Below the pieces are notes generated by a model. That model was not told the DNA's origin and ran no database searches. It saw only the letters and a program-made list of their open reading frames with translations. Positions 27,283 through 36,577 of a stretch of DNA of 64,000 bases are shown here, one piece after another. How positions within the stretch are numbered: position 1 is the first letter of the stretch; the number at the start of each line of letters is the position of its first letter. Source of the stretch: Blastocatellia bacterium (GTDB lineage Bacteria; Acidobacteriota; Blastocatellia; HR10); contig JANWYV010000053.1 in assembly GCA_025055075.1 (NCBI GenBank), positions 62,001 through 126,000 of the forward strand, given 5' to 3'. The translations under genes were made by a program, and so were the position numbers.

Positions 27283-28566
27283 ATGCGGGTGCTGATCAAG
27301 TCTGGGATCATTGTGGATCCCTCCGAGCGCTTGGAGATGAAAGGGGATCTCCTCATCGAAGATGGAATCATCCGGGAGATCGCCCCAGAAATCTCAGTCC
27401 CCGACGCACAGGTCCTCGACGCGAGCGGATGCATCGTCGCCCCGGGATTCATTGATCTTCACGTCCATTTGCGCGAGCCCGGTCGCGAGGACGTCGAGAC
27501 CATTGAGACCGGCACGCAAGCGGCTGCAGCAGGAGGCTTCACCGCCGTCTGCGCGATGCCCAACACGCAGCCAGTCAACGATAATCGGGCCGTGACGCGC
27601 TTCATCCTCGAGCGAGCCCGTGAGGTCGGTGCCGTGCGCGTCTATCCCATTGGTGCTATCACACAGGGATCAAAGGGAGAAACTCTGGCCGAGATCGGCG
27701 AGATGCGGGAAGCCGGCATCGTCGCCATCAGCGACGATGGCCAACCCGTCATGAATGCTCAGATCCTACGTCGGGCCATGGAGTACGCTCGGCAGTTGGA
27801 TATCCCCGTCATTGATCACTGCGAGGACAAGCATCTCTCAGCCGGAGGCGTCATGAACGAGGGGTTGTGGTCCCTACGCCTTGGGTTGAAGGGGATTCCC
27901 GCCGCGGCCGAAGAGGTGCACGTGGCGCGAGATATCATCTTGGCCGAGCTGACGGGCGCTCATGTACATCTGGCCCATTTGAGCACCGCCTTCTCCATCG
28001 AGTTGGTGCGCCAAGCGAAACGTCGCGGCGTCCGAATCAGTTGCGAAGTCACGCCCCATCACTTCACCCTCACGGAAGAAGCGGTCTGCACCTACAATAC
28101 CAACGCCAAGATGAATCCCCCCTTACGAACGGAGCGAGATGTCCAAGCGATCCATGAGGCCCTCGCCGATGGAACCATTGACGCCATTGCGACGGATCAT
28201 GCCCCGCATCATCCCGATGAAAAAGCCCTCGAATTCGAGCGCGCCCCCTTCGGCGTCGTGGGGCTGGAGACGGCCGTCAGCCTCGCACTTGACCGCCTCG
28301 TCCATCGGGGCATCATCGGATGGATGCGCTTGGTGGAGCTCTTCTCGACAAATCCTGCCCGTATCATGAACCTCCCCGGGGGGACATTGAGGTCAGGCGC
28401 CACCGCCGATATCACCATCTTGGATCCGACGCGCCCGTTCATCGTCCGGGCTGAACAGTTTCGCTCGAAGGGCCGCAATACACCCTTTGAGGGATGGCAT
28501 CTCACCGGGACCATACGGGCAACCTTGGTCGCTGGTCGGGTGGTCTACCACGCGGACTTCCCATGA
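27283..28566 (+). CDS. pyrC: Dihydroorotase (class I)
   Basis: A 427-residue amidohydrolase that interconverts carbamoyl-aspartate and dihydroorotate. The metal-binding residues are intact: HVHLREPG near the N-terminus, the Asp in [20 protein letters not shown] and [11 protein letters not shown]. This makes it a catalytically competent class I enzyme rather than the inactive PyrC-like (PyrX) partner of ATCase. It is separate from pyrRB in the window (20 kb away) and lies convergent with the ECF sigma gene (13 bp). Confidence 0.95.
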   Translation: MRVLIKSGIIVDPSERLEMKGDLLIEDGIIREIAPEISVPDAQVLDASGCIVAPGFIDLHVHLREPGREDVETIETGTQAAAAGGFTAVCAMPNTQPVNDNRAVTRFILERAREVGAVRVYPIGAITQGSKGETLAEIGEMREAGIVAISDDGQPVMNAQILRRAMEYARQLDIPVIDHCEDKHLSAGGVMNEGLWSLRLGLKGIPAAAEEVHVARDIILAELTGAHVHLAHLSTAFSIELVRQAKRRGVRISCEVTPHHFTLTEEAVCTYNTNAKMNPPLRTERDVQAIHEALADGTIDAIATDHAPHHPDEKALEFERAPFGVVGLETAVSLALDRLVHRGIIGWMRLVELFSTNPARIMNLPGGTLRSGATADITILDPTRPFIVRAEQFRSKGRNTPFEGWHLTGTIRATLVAGRVVYHADFP

Positions 28567-28579
28567 GCCGATCGCGCAT

Positions 28580-29140
28580 TTAACGCCGCCGCTTCAAAAG
28601 CCGTCGGAGTCGCAGCCGCGCCTTGTGAAGCTGAGATTTCGTCGTCCCGACAGTGACCCCCAGCATTTGGGCGATCTCCTCGTGCCCGTAGCCTTCAATA
28701 TCGTGCAGCACCAAGATCGTCCGATAGCCGATGGGTAAGGCCATTAGCGCGCGCTCCAATGCAATACGGTCTACGATCTGAGACATCCCTTCATCGGCTC
28801 GGCGAGTCTCCAGGAGAGCCTTCACCTCGGTATCCTCCATCGGCTCGTAGCTCGGTCGTCGCCTCCGAAGATGCATCAGGACGAGGTTCGTCGTCAGCCG
28901 GTGCAACCACGTCGTGAAGGCTGCATCTCCTCGGAAACTCCCGATCTTTCGATAGAGGTGGAGGAAGACTTCCTGGGTCAAATCCTCCGCATCAGTAACG
29001 TTGCCAACAAGTCGCAGGCACAACGAATACACTCGCCGGTGGTACATTCGATAAATTCGCTCGAACGCTTCCATCTTCCCCTGGGCTGAAGCTCGAGCCA
29101 ATTCCAAATCTGACATAACCTGAGCCGCCGCCGTTGCCAT
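28580..29140 (-). CDS. RNA polymerase ECF sigma factor (RpoE/SigW type)
   Basis: A 186-residue extracytoplasmic-function sigma factor. Region 2 is RVYSLCLRLVGNVTDAEDLTQEVFLHLYRK and region 4 is LPIGYRTILVLHDIEGYGHEEIAQMLGVTVGTTKSQLHKARLRLRRLL, with no region 1.1 or 3, as expected. It has TTTAGGAGGGCGAAGG upstream of ATG 29140. No anti-sigma gene follows; pyrC converges 13 bp beyond. Upstream, on the same strand, are two tiny hydrophobic peptide genes and a strong hairpin. The sigma gene may therefore be read as the third gene of that unit. Confidence 0.9.
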   Translation of the reverse strand: MATAAAQVMSDLELARASAQGKMEAFERIYRMYHRRVYSLCLRLVGNVTDAEDLTQEVFLHLYRKIGSFRGDAAFTTWLHRLTTNLVLMHLRRRRPSYEPMEDTEVKALLETRRADEGMSQIVDRIALERALMALPIGYRTILVLHDIEGYGHEEIAQMLGVTVGTTKSQLHKARLRLRRLLKRRR

Positions 29141-29180
29141 ATCCCTTCGCCCTCCTAAATAGATTCTCTTGCTTGAAGGT

Positions 29181-29203
29181 GGGGACCTCCATCGGAGGTC
29201 CCC
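29181..29203 (-). other. Strong hairpin between peptide genes and ECF sigma gene
   Basis: A perfect 10-bp inverted repeat (GGGGACCTCC, loop of 3, GGAGGTCCCC) lies about 40 nt upstream of the sigma ATG. No U-run follows it on the minus strand, so a partial terminator, an mRNA stability element or an RNA-level switch is possible. A second stem (7 bp) lies upstream at 29227-29254, formed by GACGCTG and CAGCGTC. Confidence 0.5.
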
Positions 29204-29271
29204 GGAGGAGGTTTATGAAGAAGCTCGACGCTGTACGCGTCGGCACGCAGCGTCCTCAAATGAGAGACGCC

Positions 29272-29370
29272 CTACGGGATCGGACATTGTCCGGATCCCA
29301 ACAGCGCGGCCAACGCCAGCAGAGCCAAAAGGAGCGTTGCTAAGTCAAGTTGTCCGAATTGGGTCCGCAT
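29272..29370 (-). CDS. Small hydrophobic peptide of a twin family (copy 1)
   Basis: A 32-residue peptide encoded at 29272-29370, too short for usual gene finders. It consists of an N-terminal MRTQFGQLD, a leucine/alanine-rich segment (LATLLLALLALAALLG) long enough for a membrane helix, and a GSGQCPIP tail with one cysteine. AAAGGAGG lies 8 nt upstream of the ATG. It aligns with the neighbouring 36-residue peptide at 23 of 27 positions. I do not recognise the family; a small membrane peptide is likely. Confidence 0.72.
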   Translation of the reverse strand: MRTQFGQLDLATLLLALLALAALLGSGQCPIP

Positions 29371-29419
29371 AGTCTTTGCCTCCTTTCCTTAGAAAGTGTC
29401 ACGAGCCCATTGGGCCTCA

Positions 29420-29530
29420 TCATCGTGTCACTCCTGGGATGGGGCATGAGCCGCTTCCCAGAAGCTGCAAAGCAGCGAGCAACGCTAGAAGTAGCGTCGC
29501 CAGATCGAGCTGTCCATTCTCTCCTCTCAT
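29420..29530 (-). CDS. Small hydrophobic peptide of a twin family (copy 2)
   Basis: A 36-residue peptide: MRGENGQLD, hydrophobic LATLLLALLAALQLLG, then GSGSCPIP and a GVTR tail. It is preceded by GAAGGAGGAG 5 nt before the ATG and by a good promoter at 29572-29599. The aligned 27-residue core shares 23 residues with copy 1 while 18 of those 23 codons differ. This indicates old duplication and selection on the peptide sequence. Function unknown. Confidence 0.74.
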   Translation of the reverse strand: MRGENGQLDLATLLLALLAALQLLGSGSCPIPGVTR

Positions 29531-29571
29531 GCGCTCTCCTCCTTCGTTTCATTTTTTCAAACTGCACCCAT

Positions 29572-29599
29572 AGTATATCATACTTTCTCAGAAAGTCAA
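29572..29599 (-). promoter_or_regulatory. Promoter with operator-like inverted repeat, upstream of the twin peptide genes
   Basis: On the minus strand TTGACT (29594-29599), 16-nt spacer, TATACT (29572-29577). The spacer and -35 are overlapped by a perfect 7-bp inverted repeat with a 1-nt centre (ACTTTCT, AGAAAGT at 29582-29596), a position typical of a repressor operator. The expected leader to the peptide ATG at 29530 is about 35 nt. Confidence 0.68.
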
Positions 29600-29690
29600 G
29601 ATGTAAAATTTAATCAAGCCATAGTAAATTATATTTAACAAACCTTGACACGGGAATCGAGCTTATACGAGGGATGACGATGGGCGCATC

Positions 29691-29719
29691 TTGACAGTAA
29701 GACACGCAGATTATATAAT
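29691..29719 (+). promoter_or_regulatory. groESL promoter
   Basis: Exact consensus TTGACA (29691-29696), 17-nt spacer, TATAAT (29714-29719). No CIRCE repeat and no sigma-32-like promoter were seen near it. The leader to groES ATG 29772 would be about 46 nt. Confidence 0.8.
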
Positions 29720-29771
29720 CTCAACTGAATCAAGTTTGAAAGGTGCGAAAACTTTAATGCAGGAGGTGGGT

Positions 29772-30095
29772 ATGGCTTTGAATATTCGTCCCTTGCACGA
29801 TCGTGTGGTGGTGAAACGGTTGGAAGAGGAGGAGCAAGTCCGCGGAGGGATTATCATCCCGGACACGGCGAAGGAGAAGCCCCAGCAAGGGGAAGTCGTC
29901 GCTGTTGGGAATGGGAAGATTCTAGAGAATGGCACGAAGATTCCCCTTGATGTGAAGGTCGGAGATCGGGTGCTTTTCGGCAAATATGCCGGGACCGAAG
30001 TTCGAATTGATGACGAGGAGTACCTGATCATGCGCGAGGATGAGATCCTCGCGGTGATCGAAACGGCCTCGAAGGCCAAGTCGGCCAGCAAATGA
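29772..30095 (+). CDS. groES: Co-chaperonin GroES
   Basis: A 107-residue GroES. The N-terminal [34 protein letters not shown] includes the mobile loop that contacts GroEL (RGGIIIPD). The rest, with [10 protein letters not shown] and [15 protein letters not shown], is standard. ATG 29772 follows AGGAGGTGGGT. It is a little longer than the usual ~95-97 residues, with a C-terminal SKAKSASK tail. Confidence 0.96.
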   Translation: MALNIRPLHDRVVVKRLEEEEQVRGGIIIPDTAKEKPQQGEVVAVGNGKILENGTKIPLDVKVGDRVLFGKYAGTEVRIDDEEYLIMREDEILAVIETASKAKSASK

Positions 30096-30106
30096 AAAAC
30101 TTTTGA

Positions 30107-31747
<1,641 letters not shown>

Positions 31748-31759
31748 GGCGGAAGGGCT

Positions 31760-31804
31760 AACGGGGGCGGGGCTCTCAGGAGAAGAGCCCTGTCCCCGTT
31801 TTTT
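31760..31804 (+). terminator. Rho-independent terminator after groEL
   Basis: A two-part stem (AACGGGG with CCCCGTT, and inner GGGCTCT with AGAGCCC) is followed directly by a T6 run ending at about 31804. It lies 12 bp after the groEL stop and may also separate this operon from the convergent acyl-CoA synthetase gene. Confidence 0.85.
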
Positions 31805-31821
31805 CGTTGTGGGCCAGGATC

Positions 31822-33936
31822 CTATTTCAGCCGGATGCGAGCATCCACAGCCTTGCTGGCCCCTGGGACGGAGGACGCGAGGAAGGGATTCACGTCTAGT
31901 TCCGCGATCTCGGGAAAGTCCCCGGCTAATTGCGAGAGGCGCATCAGGGCTTCTTCCAGTGCGAGGAAATCCACGGGGGATTCCCCTCTGGTCCCTTTAA
32001 GGATGGGGAAACTGCGAATCGAGCGGATCATCTCACGGGCATCGCGATCGGTAATCGGCCAGACGCGGAAGACGACATCGGCCAAAGATTCCACGTAGAT
32101 GCCTCCGAGTCCGAACATGATCAGCGGCCCGAACTGGGGATCTTGGAGGACGCCCAGGATGACCTCGCGACCGCCGCGGATCATCTCTTGGACGAGCACT
32201 CCATAAAGCGCCTCGTTCAACCCATGGCGCTCGACGCGTTCCATGAGTGTTTGGAAGCTACGAATGAGCTCCTCGTCCGTGCGCACGTCCACGATGACGC
32301 CACCGATCTCCGACTTGTGCGTCAGGGTGCGGGCGAGGACTTTCAGAACGACCGGGTATCCGATCTCGTGAGCGGCGGTCAGCGCATCTTTCAGCGTGCG
32401 CGCAAAGCCGAAGCGGCAGACGGGCACGCCGTAGGCGTCCAAGACAGTGAGCGCTTCGGCGGAGTTCAACTCCGTTCGTCCTTCTCGGCGAACGGTTGCG
32501 AAGATATGCTCGACGATCTCCCGTCCGACCTCGAAGGTGCGGATCTCTCCGTCCTCCCGATCGCGACGCTCTCGGTACGCGACTAAGGCTGAGAGCGCGC
32601 GGGCGGCGGATTCCGGGAACTGATAGATGGGGAAGGTGCGGCTCGGACGTTGGTGCATCTGGCGGAAGAAGTCCTCCGGCGCCATGAAGACGCCGAGCAC
32701 CGGTTTCTCATGTTGGGCCGTGACGTCGGCGATTGCGTCGGCGATTTCGTGTGGATTCACCATGATCGGGGGGACGAAGATGACGATCGCGGCGTCCACG
32801 TTCTCGTCCGCGAGCAGGAGATCGAGGGCGAAGCGATAGGTCGTCGCATCGGCGCTCGCGATGAGATCAACGGGGTTCTCGACCGTGCATTCTTCGGGCA
32901 AGCGCGCGCGCAATTGCGCACGGGTGCGTGGCGCCAGCTCGGCGATCTTCAAGCCGAAGTTGACGCATGCGTCCGTCGCCATGATGGCCGGGCCCCCGGC
33001 ATTGGTGAGGATGGCCACGCGGTTCCCGCTCGGGATCGGGCAATGGACGAAGGCCATCGCCAGGTCGAACAGATCTTCGATCGAGAGCGCGCGCAGTACC
33101 CCACATTGTTCAAGCAACGCCTCGGTCGCGATGTCGAGCCCAGCGAGAGCCCCGGTATGGGAAGAAGCCGCGCGCGCGCCAGCGGCCGTACGTCCCGCTT
33201 TCACGGCGATGATCGGTTTCTTCTTCGTCACGCGTCGTGCCAGTTGCGTGAACTTTCGGGGATTTCCGAAGGACTCCAAGTACATGAGGATGACGTCCGT
33301 GTGGGGGTCGTCCTCCCAATACTCGAGTAGGTCATTGCCGGAGACATCGGCCTTATTGCCCATCGAGACGAACATAGAGAAGCCGAGACCAAGACGTTCC
33401 GCCACATTCAGGATAGCTGCCCCGAGGGCACCCGATTGCGACGTGAATCCGATGCGTCCAGGCAGAGGACGCGTCGGCGCAAAAGTCGCGTTCAATCGCA
33501 CGGTCGGATCTGTGTTGATGATCCCCATGCAGTTTGGACCGATCATGCGCATGCCATACTGTCGGATCTTCTCGACGAGCTTCTGCTCGCGTTCGAACCC
33601 TATGGGACCGGTCTCTTTGAAACCGGCCGTGATGACGACCAAGCCGCGCACGCCCTTCCGCCCACATTCCTCTACGACCCGAAGGACCTCCTCTTTCGGG
33701 ACGACGATGATCGCCAAGTCCACCGGATCCGGGATGTCGAGAACGCTGGGGAAGCATTTGATGGAGTGAATGACCTCGGCGTGGGGGTTCACGGGAAAGA
33801 CCTTGCCGTTGAACTCGTACTCGACAATATTGTGGAGGATCTCCCATCCGATGGATCCCTTCTTTCGGGAAGCGCCGATGACGGCGATGGAGCGCGGCTT
33901 GAAGATCGGATCGAGCGGATGTCGCTTTTCCGTCAT
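31822..33936 (-). CDS. ADP-forming acetyl/acyl-CoA synthetase (fused alpha and beta subunits)
   Basis: A 704-residue NDP-forming acyl-CoA synthetase. The N-terminal ~460 residues form the alpha part: CoA-binding Rossmann domain (SIAVIGASRKKGSIGWEIL) and succinyl-CoA ligase-like domains, with the phosphohistidine site SSHTGALAG. The C-terminal ~230 residues form the ATP-grasp beta part (YPVVLKVLARTLTHKSEIGGV and VQEMIRGGREVILGVLQDPQFGPLIMFGLGG). The reaction couples acyl-CoA hydrolysis to ATP formation from ADP. In archaea and some bacteria the two parts are separate; here they are fused. It is monocistronic. Confidence 0.93.
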   Translation of the reverse strand: MTEKRHPLDPIFKPRSIAVIGASRKKGSIGWEILHNIVEYEFNGKVFPVNPHAEVIHSIKCFPSVLDIPDPVDLAIIVVPKEEVLRVVEECGRKGVRGLVVITAGFKETGPIGFEREQKLVEKIRQYGMRMIGPNCMGIINTDPTVRLNATFAPTRPLPGRIGFTSQSGALGAAILNVAERLGLGFSMFVSMGNKADVSGNDLLEYWEDDPHTDVILMYLESFGNPRKFTQLARRVTKKKPIIAVKAGRTAAGARAASSHTGALAGLDIATEALLEQCGVLRALSIEDLFDLAMAFVHCPIPSGNRVAILTNAGGPAIMATDACVNFGLKIAELAPRTRAQLRARLPEECTVENPVDLIASADATTYRFALDLLLADENVDAAIVIFVPPIMVNPHEIADAIADVTAQHEKPVLGVFMAPEDFFRQMHQRPSRTFPIYQFPESAARALSALVAYRERRDREDGEIRTFEVGREIVEHIFATVRREGRTELNSAEALTVLDAYGVPVCRFGFARTLKDALTAAHEIGYPVVLKVLARTLTHKSEIGGVIVDVRTDEELIRSFQTLMERVERHGLNEALYGVLVQEMIRGGREVILGVLQDPQFGPLIMFGLGGIYVESLADVVFRVWPITDRDAREMIRSIRSFPILKGTRGESPVDFLALEEALMRLSQLAGDFPEIAELDVNPFLASSVPGASKAVDARIRLK

Positions 33937-33988
33937 AGCCGAGGATAATCGTATCCGAAGGGACGAGTCATGAGCAAGCGAGGGGGGA

Positions 33989-34017
33989 TTGCCTGCACCT
34001 GGGGGCGTTGATACAAT
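33989..34017 (+). promoter_or_regulatory. Promoter of the Wzz/BY-kinase gene
   Basis: TTGCCT (33989-33994), 17-nt spacer, TACAAT (34012-34017), a reasonable sigma-70 promoter. The transcript would start near 34024, which rules out the upstream in-frame start codon at 33989 and leaves a short leader. Confidence 0.5.
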
Positions 34018-34033
34018 TCCCCCTGTGTCGGGA

Positions 34034-36574
34034 ATGGAGAAGCTCGGCGAGAGCGTAGATTATCGCTATTATCTCGACCTCCTTCGTCGAGGCAAGTGGA
34101 CGATTCTGGCATCGGCCCTGCTGTGTCTTGGTCTCGCCTTCCTCTCGGGATTTTTGCGGACGCCGCTCTATCAAGCGCAGGCAACGGTATCGGTCGAACT
34201 TCCTCCGGCGCCGGTTGACCCTACGCAAGCTCTGATGGCCCCACAGTACAATAGCTACTTCGACTACGAGTACTACTTTCAGACGCAGCTTCGCATTCTC
34301 TCCGGCAATACGCTAGCGCTGCGCGCCGCCGATGCGCTCGCGCGGTTGCCGCAGTATCAAGGGCGGCGGCGAGAGGAGCTAGCGGCGGAGCTTCAAGCTT
34401 CGGTCACGCCACGCCAGGTGGAGAACACGCGGATCATCGCCATCGCCGTGACGCGTGAATCGCCGGAGGAGGCGGCCTTGTGGGCGAACACAATCGCTGA
34501 AACATACATTGAGGCCAATCTCGAGGAGCGGAAGAAGAGCTTTCAGGAGACGATCGCCGCCTTGAAAGCTCTGCTCGAGCGAGCGGAAGCGAACCAGGCG
34601 CAAGTGATCGAGCGATTGCAACAGGTCGCTTGGGAGTTCGGCCTTGTCCCGACCGAGGCGACCGGAGGGAAAGTCGATACCAGTGCCCTAGAGGCGGCGA
34701 CGCGGATTCTCTCAGAGGCGCAGCGGGAGCGACAGCAAGCTGAAGCGCGATATCAGCAGGCCTTGGCGGCGCGGGAGACTCCTCAACGTATCGCCGCTTT
34801 GCTCTCCGGTCCGAACGAACTCAGCGGACTTCTGGAGCGAAAGGCAGCACTAGAGCGGGAGCTGCGCGAATTGGAGCGAAGAGGATTCCTGGAACGGAAC
34901 CCGCGCGTCGTTCAGCTCCGCGCGCAGTTGAGCGCGTTAGAGGAGCAGATCGCGCGAGCGACTGATGCCGCTTTGGAAGCACTCCGAAACGAGTTGGAGG
35001 TAGCCCGTCAAAAAGAGGCAGAGGCCCGACGCGCGCGCGATCTCGAGCAACGGCGCGTGCAAAGTGCCAGCACCGACCCACGGTTCCTCGATCAAATCCT
35101 ACAGCAAGCGATCACTTCGGAAATCGCGCGTGAGCTGAAGCAGACGTTGAACCGCGTCGAGTTAGGGGGACAGCTCCTTCGCAATAACATCGCCCTCGTG
35201 GATCGCGCCATACCGCCGCGAGTCCCGCTCAATCGTCAAAGCCCGCGCGTCTTGCTGTTGGGGCTGCTCGGCGGACTCGTGCTCGGCGTGGGGATTGTGC
35301 TCGCCAAGGACTTCATGGATCCCACGATTCGAGATTCGGAGGAGATCGAGCGGCTTCTGGAACGGCCCGTGCTCGGAGAGATCCCCCATTCCGCCCGCAC
35401 GGAGGAATTCGCTTGGCGCGAGGCCTTTCATGAGTTATGGACGAATCTCAAGCTTTTCCATCGCGGGCTCTCAGCGCCTGCGATTTTGATCACCAGCTCG
35501 GCGATGGAGGAGGGCAAGACGGCGGTCGCGTGCGAATTGGCGCGAACGGCAGCGGCGCTTGGCGCGCGCACGGTCCTTGTGGATTTGGACCTGCGTCGTC
35601 CGGATGTGCATCGTCGGTTCCCCGGACTCAAGCGTCGGGGACCCCAGCTTGGGGCCGTCTTGATCGTTGATGATGAGCCGGCGATGCGGCAGCTTCTCGC
35701 AGAAGGACTTGTGCTCCTTCAGCGTCGCGGGATCGGAAATGGATGGACGCTCGGCCCGCTTTTGATGGCGAAAGATGGAGAGGAAGCGCTGGCGAAAGTT
35801 CGCGACAATGAGGTCGCGGTTGCCATCGTGGACATCAAGTTGCCGGGGATGGATGGCACCGAGCTGCTGGAACGCATCAAGGGATTGAGCCCGCAGACGG
35901 AAGTCGTGATGATCACGGGACACGCGTGCTTGGAGACGGCCATCGAGGCCGTTCGTCAGGGGGCTGCCGATTATCTCACAAAGCCATTCGACATAGATGC
36001 CTTACGGGAAGCGGTCGAACGCGCGTTGCAGAAGCGCGTGCGACGAACTTTTCCGCCTTCGCCTCCGGAGGACAATGGGATCGTAGCTTATCTGACGGGC
36101 GAAGCCGAACTATCGGCGCTTATCTGCGAGACCGATGTGCCGAACCTGTATGTCATCCCTGTCGGTCGTCCTCCGCAAAACCCGTTCCTATTGCTCGATC
36201 GGACGATCTTGCAAGAGTTGGTCCGGGGACTTAAGGCGCAATTCGAGTGGATCGTCATTGATTCCCCACCGCTCACCGCGGTGAGCGATCCTATGGTGAT
36301 CGCCTCCGTCGTGGATGGGGTCCTTTTCGTCGTTCGGTTCAATCACACGGATCGAAAGGTCGTACGGCGAGCCATGCAGCGGCTCACGCGGGCGGGCGTC
36401 CACATCTGGGGCGTGATCTTCAACGCCATTCGCCCAGAGGAGAGCCGATACGAGCGCTACTATTCCCGCTACGAGTATCATCCGCGCGAAGAAGGGGAAT
36501 TGAGGAAGCCAGCGTGGCGTCAAGGGGTGGAGAGGATCTGGGCCGTTCGGCGAAAATGGCGCGCAGGGGGGTGA
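34034..36574 (+). CDS. Wzz/BY-kinase polysaccharide co-polymerase with an inserted response-regulator receiver domain
   Basis: An 846-residue inner-membrane protein (start ATG 34034). Residues are numbered from this Met. Domain order: Wzz N-terminal domain with a membrane helix near residues 23-41; a long coiled-coil periplasmic region (about 160-375); a GNVR/second helix (about 405-425); then a BY-type tyrosine kinase. The kinase has Walker A SSAMEEGKT (about 488-496), Walker A' VLVDLDLRRP (514-523), Walker B WIVIDSPP (739-746) and a C-terminal tyrosine cluster (YERYYSRYEY). Between A' and the GIVAYLTGEAELS block sits a complete receiver domain at about 541-667, with acidic pair D546/D547, phosphoacceptor D600, T628 and K650. 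This replaces only the short loop normally present there. It probably controls exopolysaccharide chain length and export. The insert suggests control by a histidine kinase (inference). Confidence 0.9.
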   Translation: MEKLGESVDYRYYLDLLRRGKWTILASALLCLGLAFLSGFLRTPLYQAQATVSVELPPAPVDPTQALMAPQYNSYFDYEYYFQTQLRILSGNTLALRAADALARLPQYQGRRREELAAELQASVTPRQVENTRIIAIAVTRESPEEAALWANTIAETYIEANLEERKKSFQETIAALKALLERAEANQAQVIERLQQVAWEFGLVPTEATGGKVDTSALEAATRILSEAQRERQQAEARYQQALAARETPQRIAALLSGPNELSGLLERKAALERELRELERRGFLERNPRVVQLRAQLSALEEQIARATDAALEALRNELEVARQKEAEARRARDLEQRRVQSASTDPRFLDQILQQAITSEIARELKQTLNRVELGGQLLRNNIALVDRAIPPRVPLNRQSPRVLLLGLLGGLVLGVGIVLAKDFMDPTIRDSEEIERLLERPVLGEIPHSARTEEFAWREAFHELWTNLKLFHRGLSAPAILITSSAMEEGKTAVACELARTAAALGARTVLVDLDLRRPDVHRRFPGLKRRGPQLGAVLIVDDEPAMRQLLAEGLVLLQRRGIGNGWTLGPLLMAKDGEEALAKVRDNEVAVAIVDIKLPGMDGTELLERIKGLSPQTEVVMITGHACLETAIEAVRQGAADYLTKPFDIDALREAVERALQKRVRRTFPPSPPEDNGIVAYLTGEAELSALICETDVPNLYVIPVGRPPQNPFLLLDRTILQELVRGLKAQFEWIVIDSPPLTAVSDPMVIASVVDGVLFVVRFNHTDRKVVRRAMQRLTRAGVHIWGVIFNAIRPEESRYERYYSRYEYHPREEGELRKPAWRQGVERIWAVRRKWRAGG

Positions 36575-36577
36575 GAG

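Noticed and set aside
29214-29343. Plus-strand short frame beginning MKKLDAVRVG with a good GGAGGAGG upstream
   Set aside because: It runs antisense to the conserved small peptide gene (29272-29370). The peptide frame shows paralogue conservation with synonymous drift, while this frame has no such support.
29645-29650. Second TTGACA upstream of groES
   Set aside because: No -10 hexamer lies at a 16-18 nt distance; the TTGACA at 29691 has a perfect partner.
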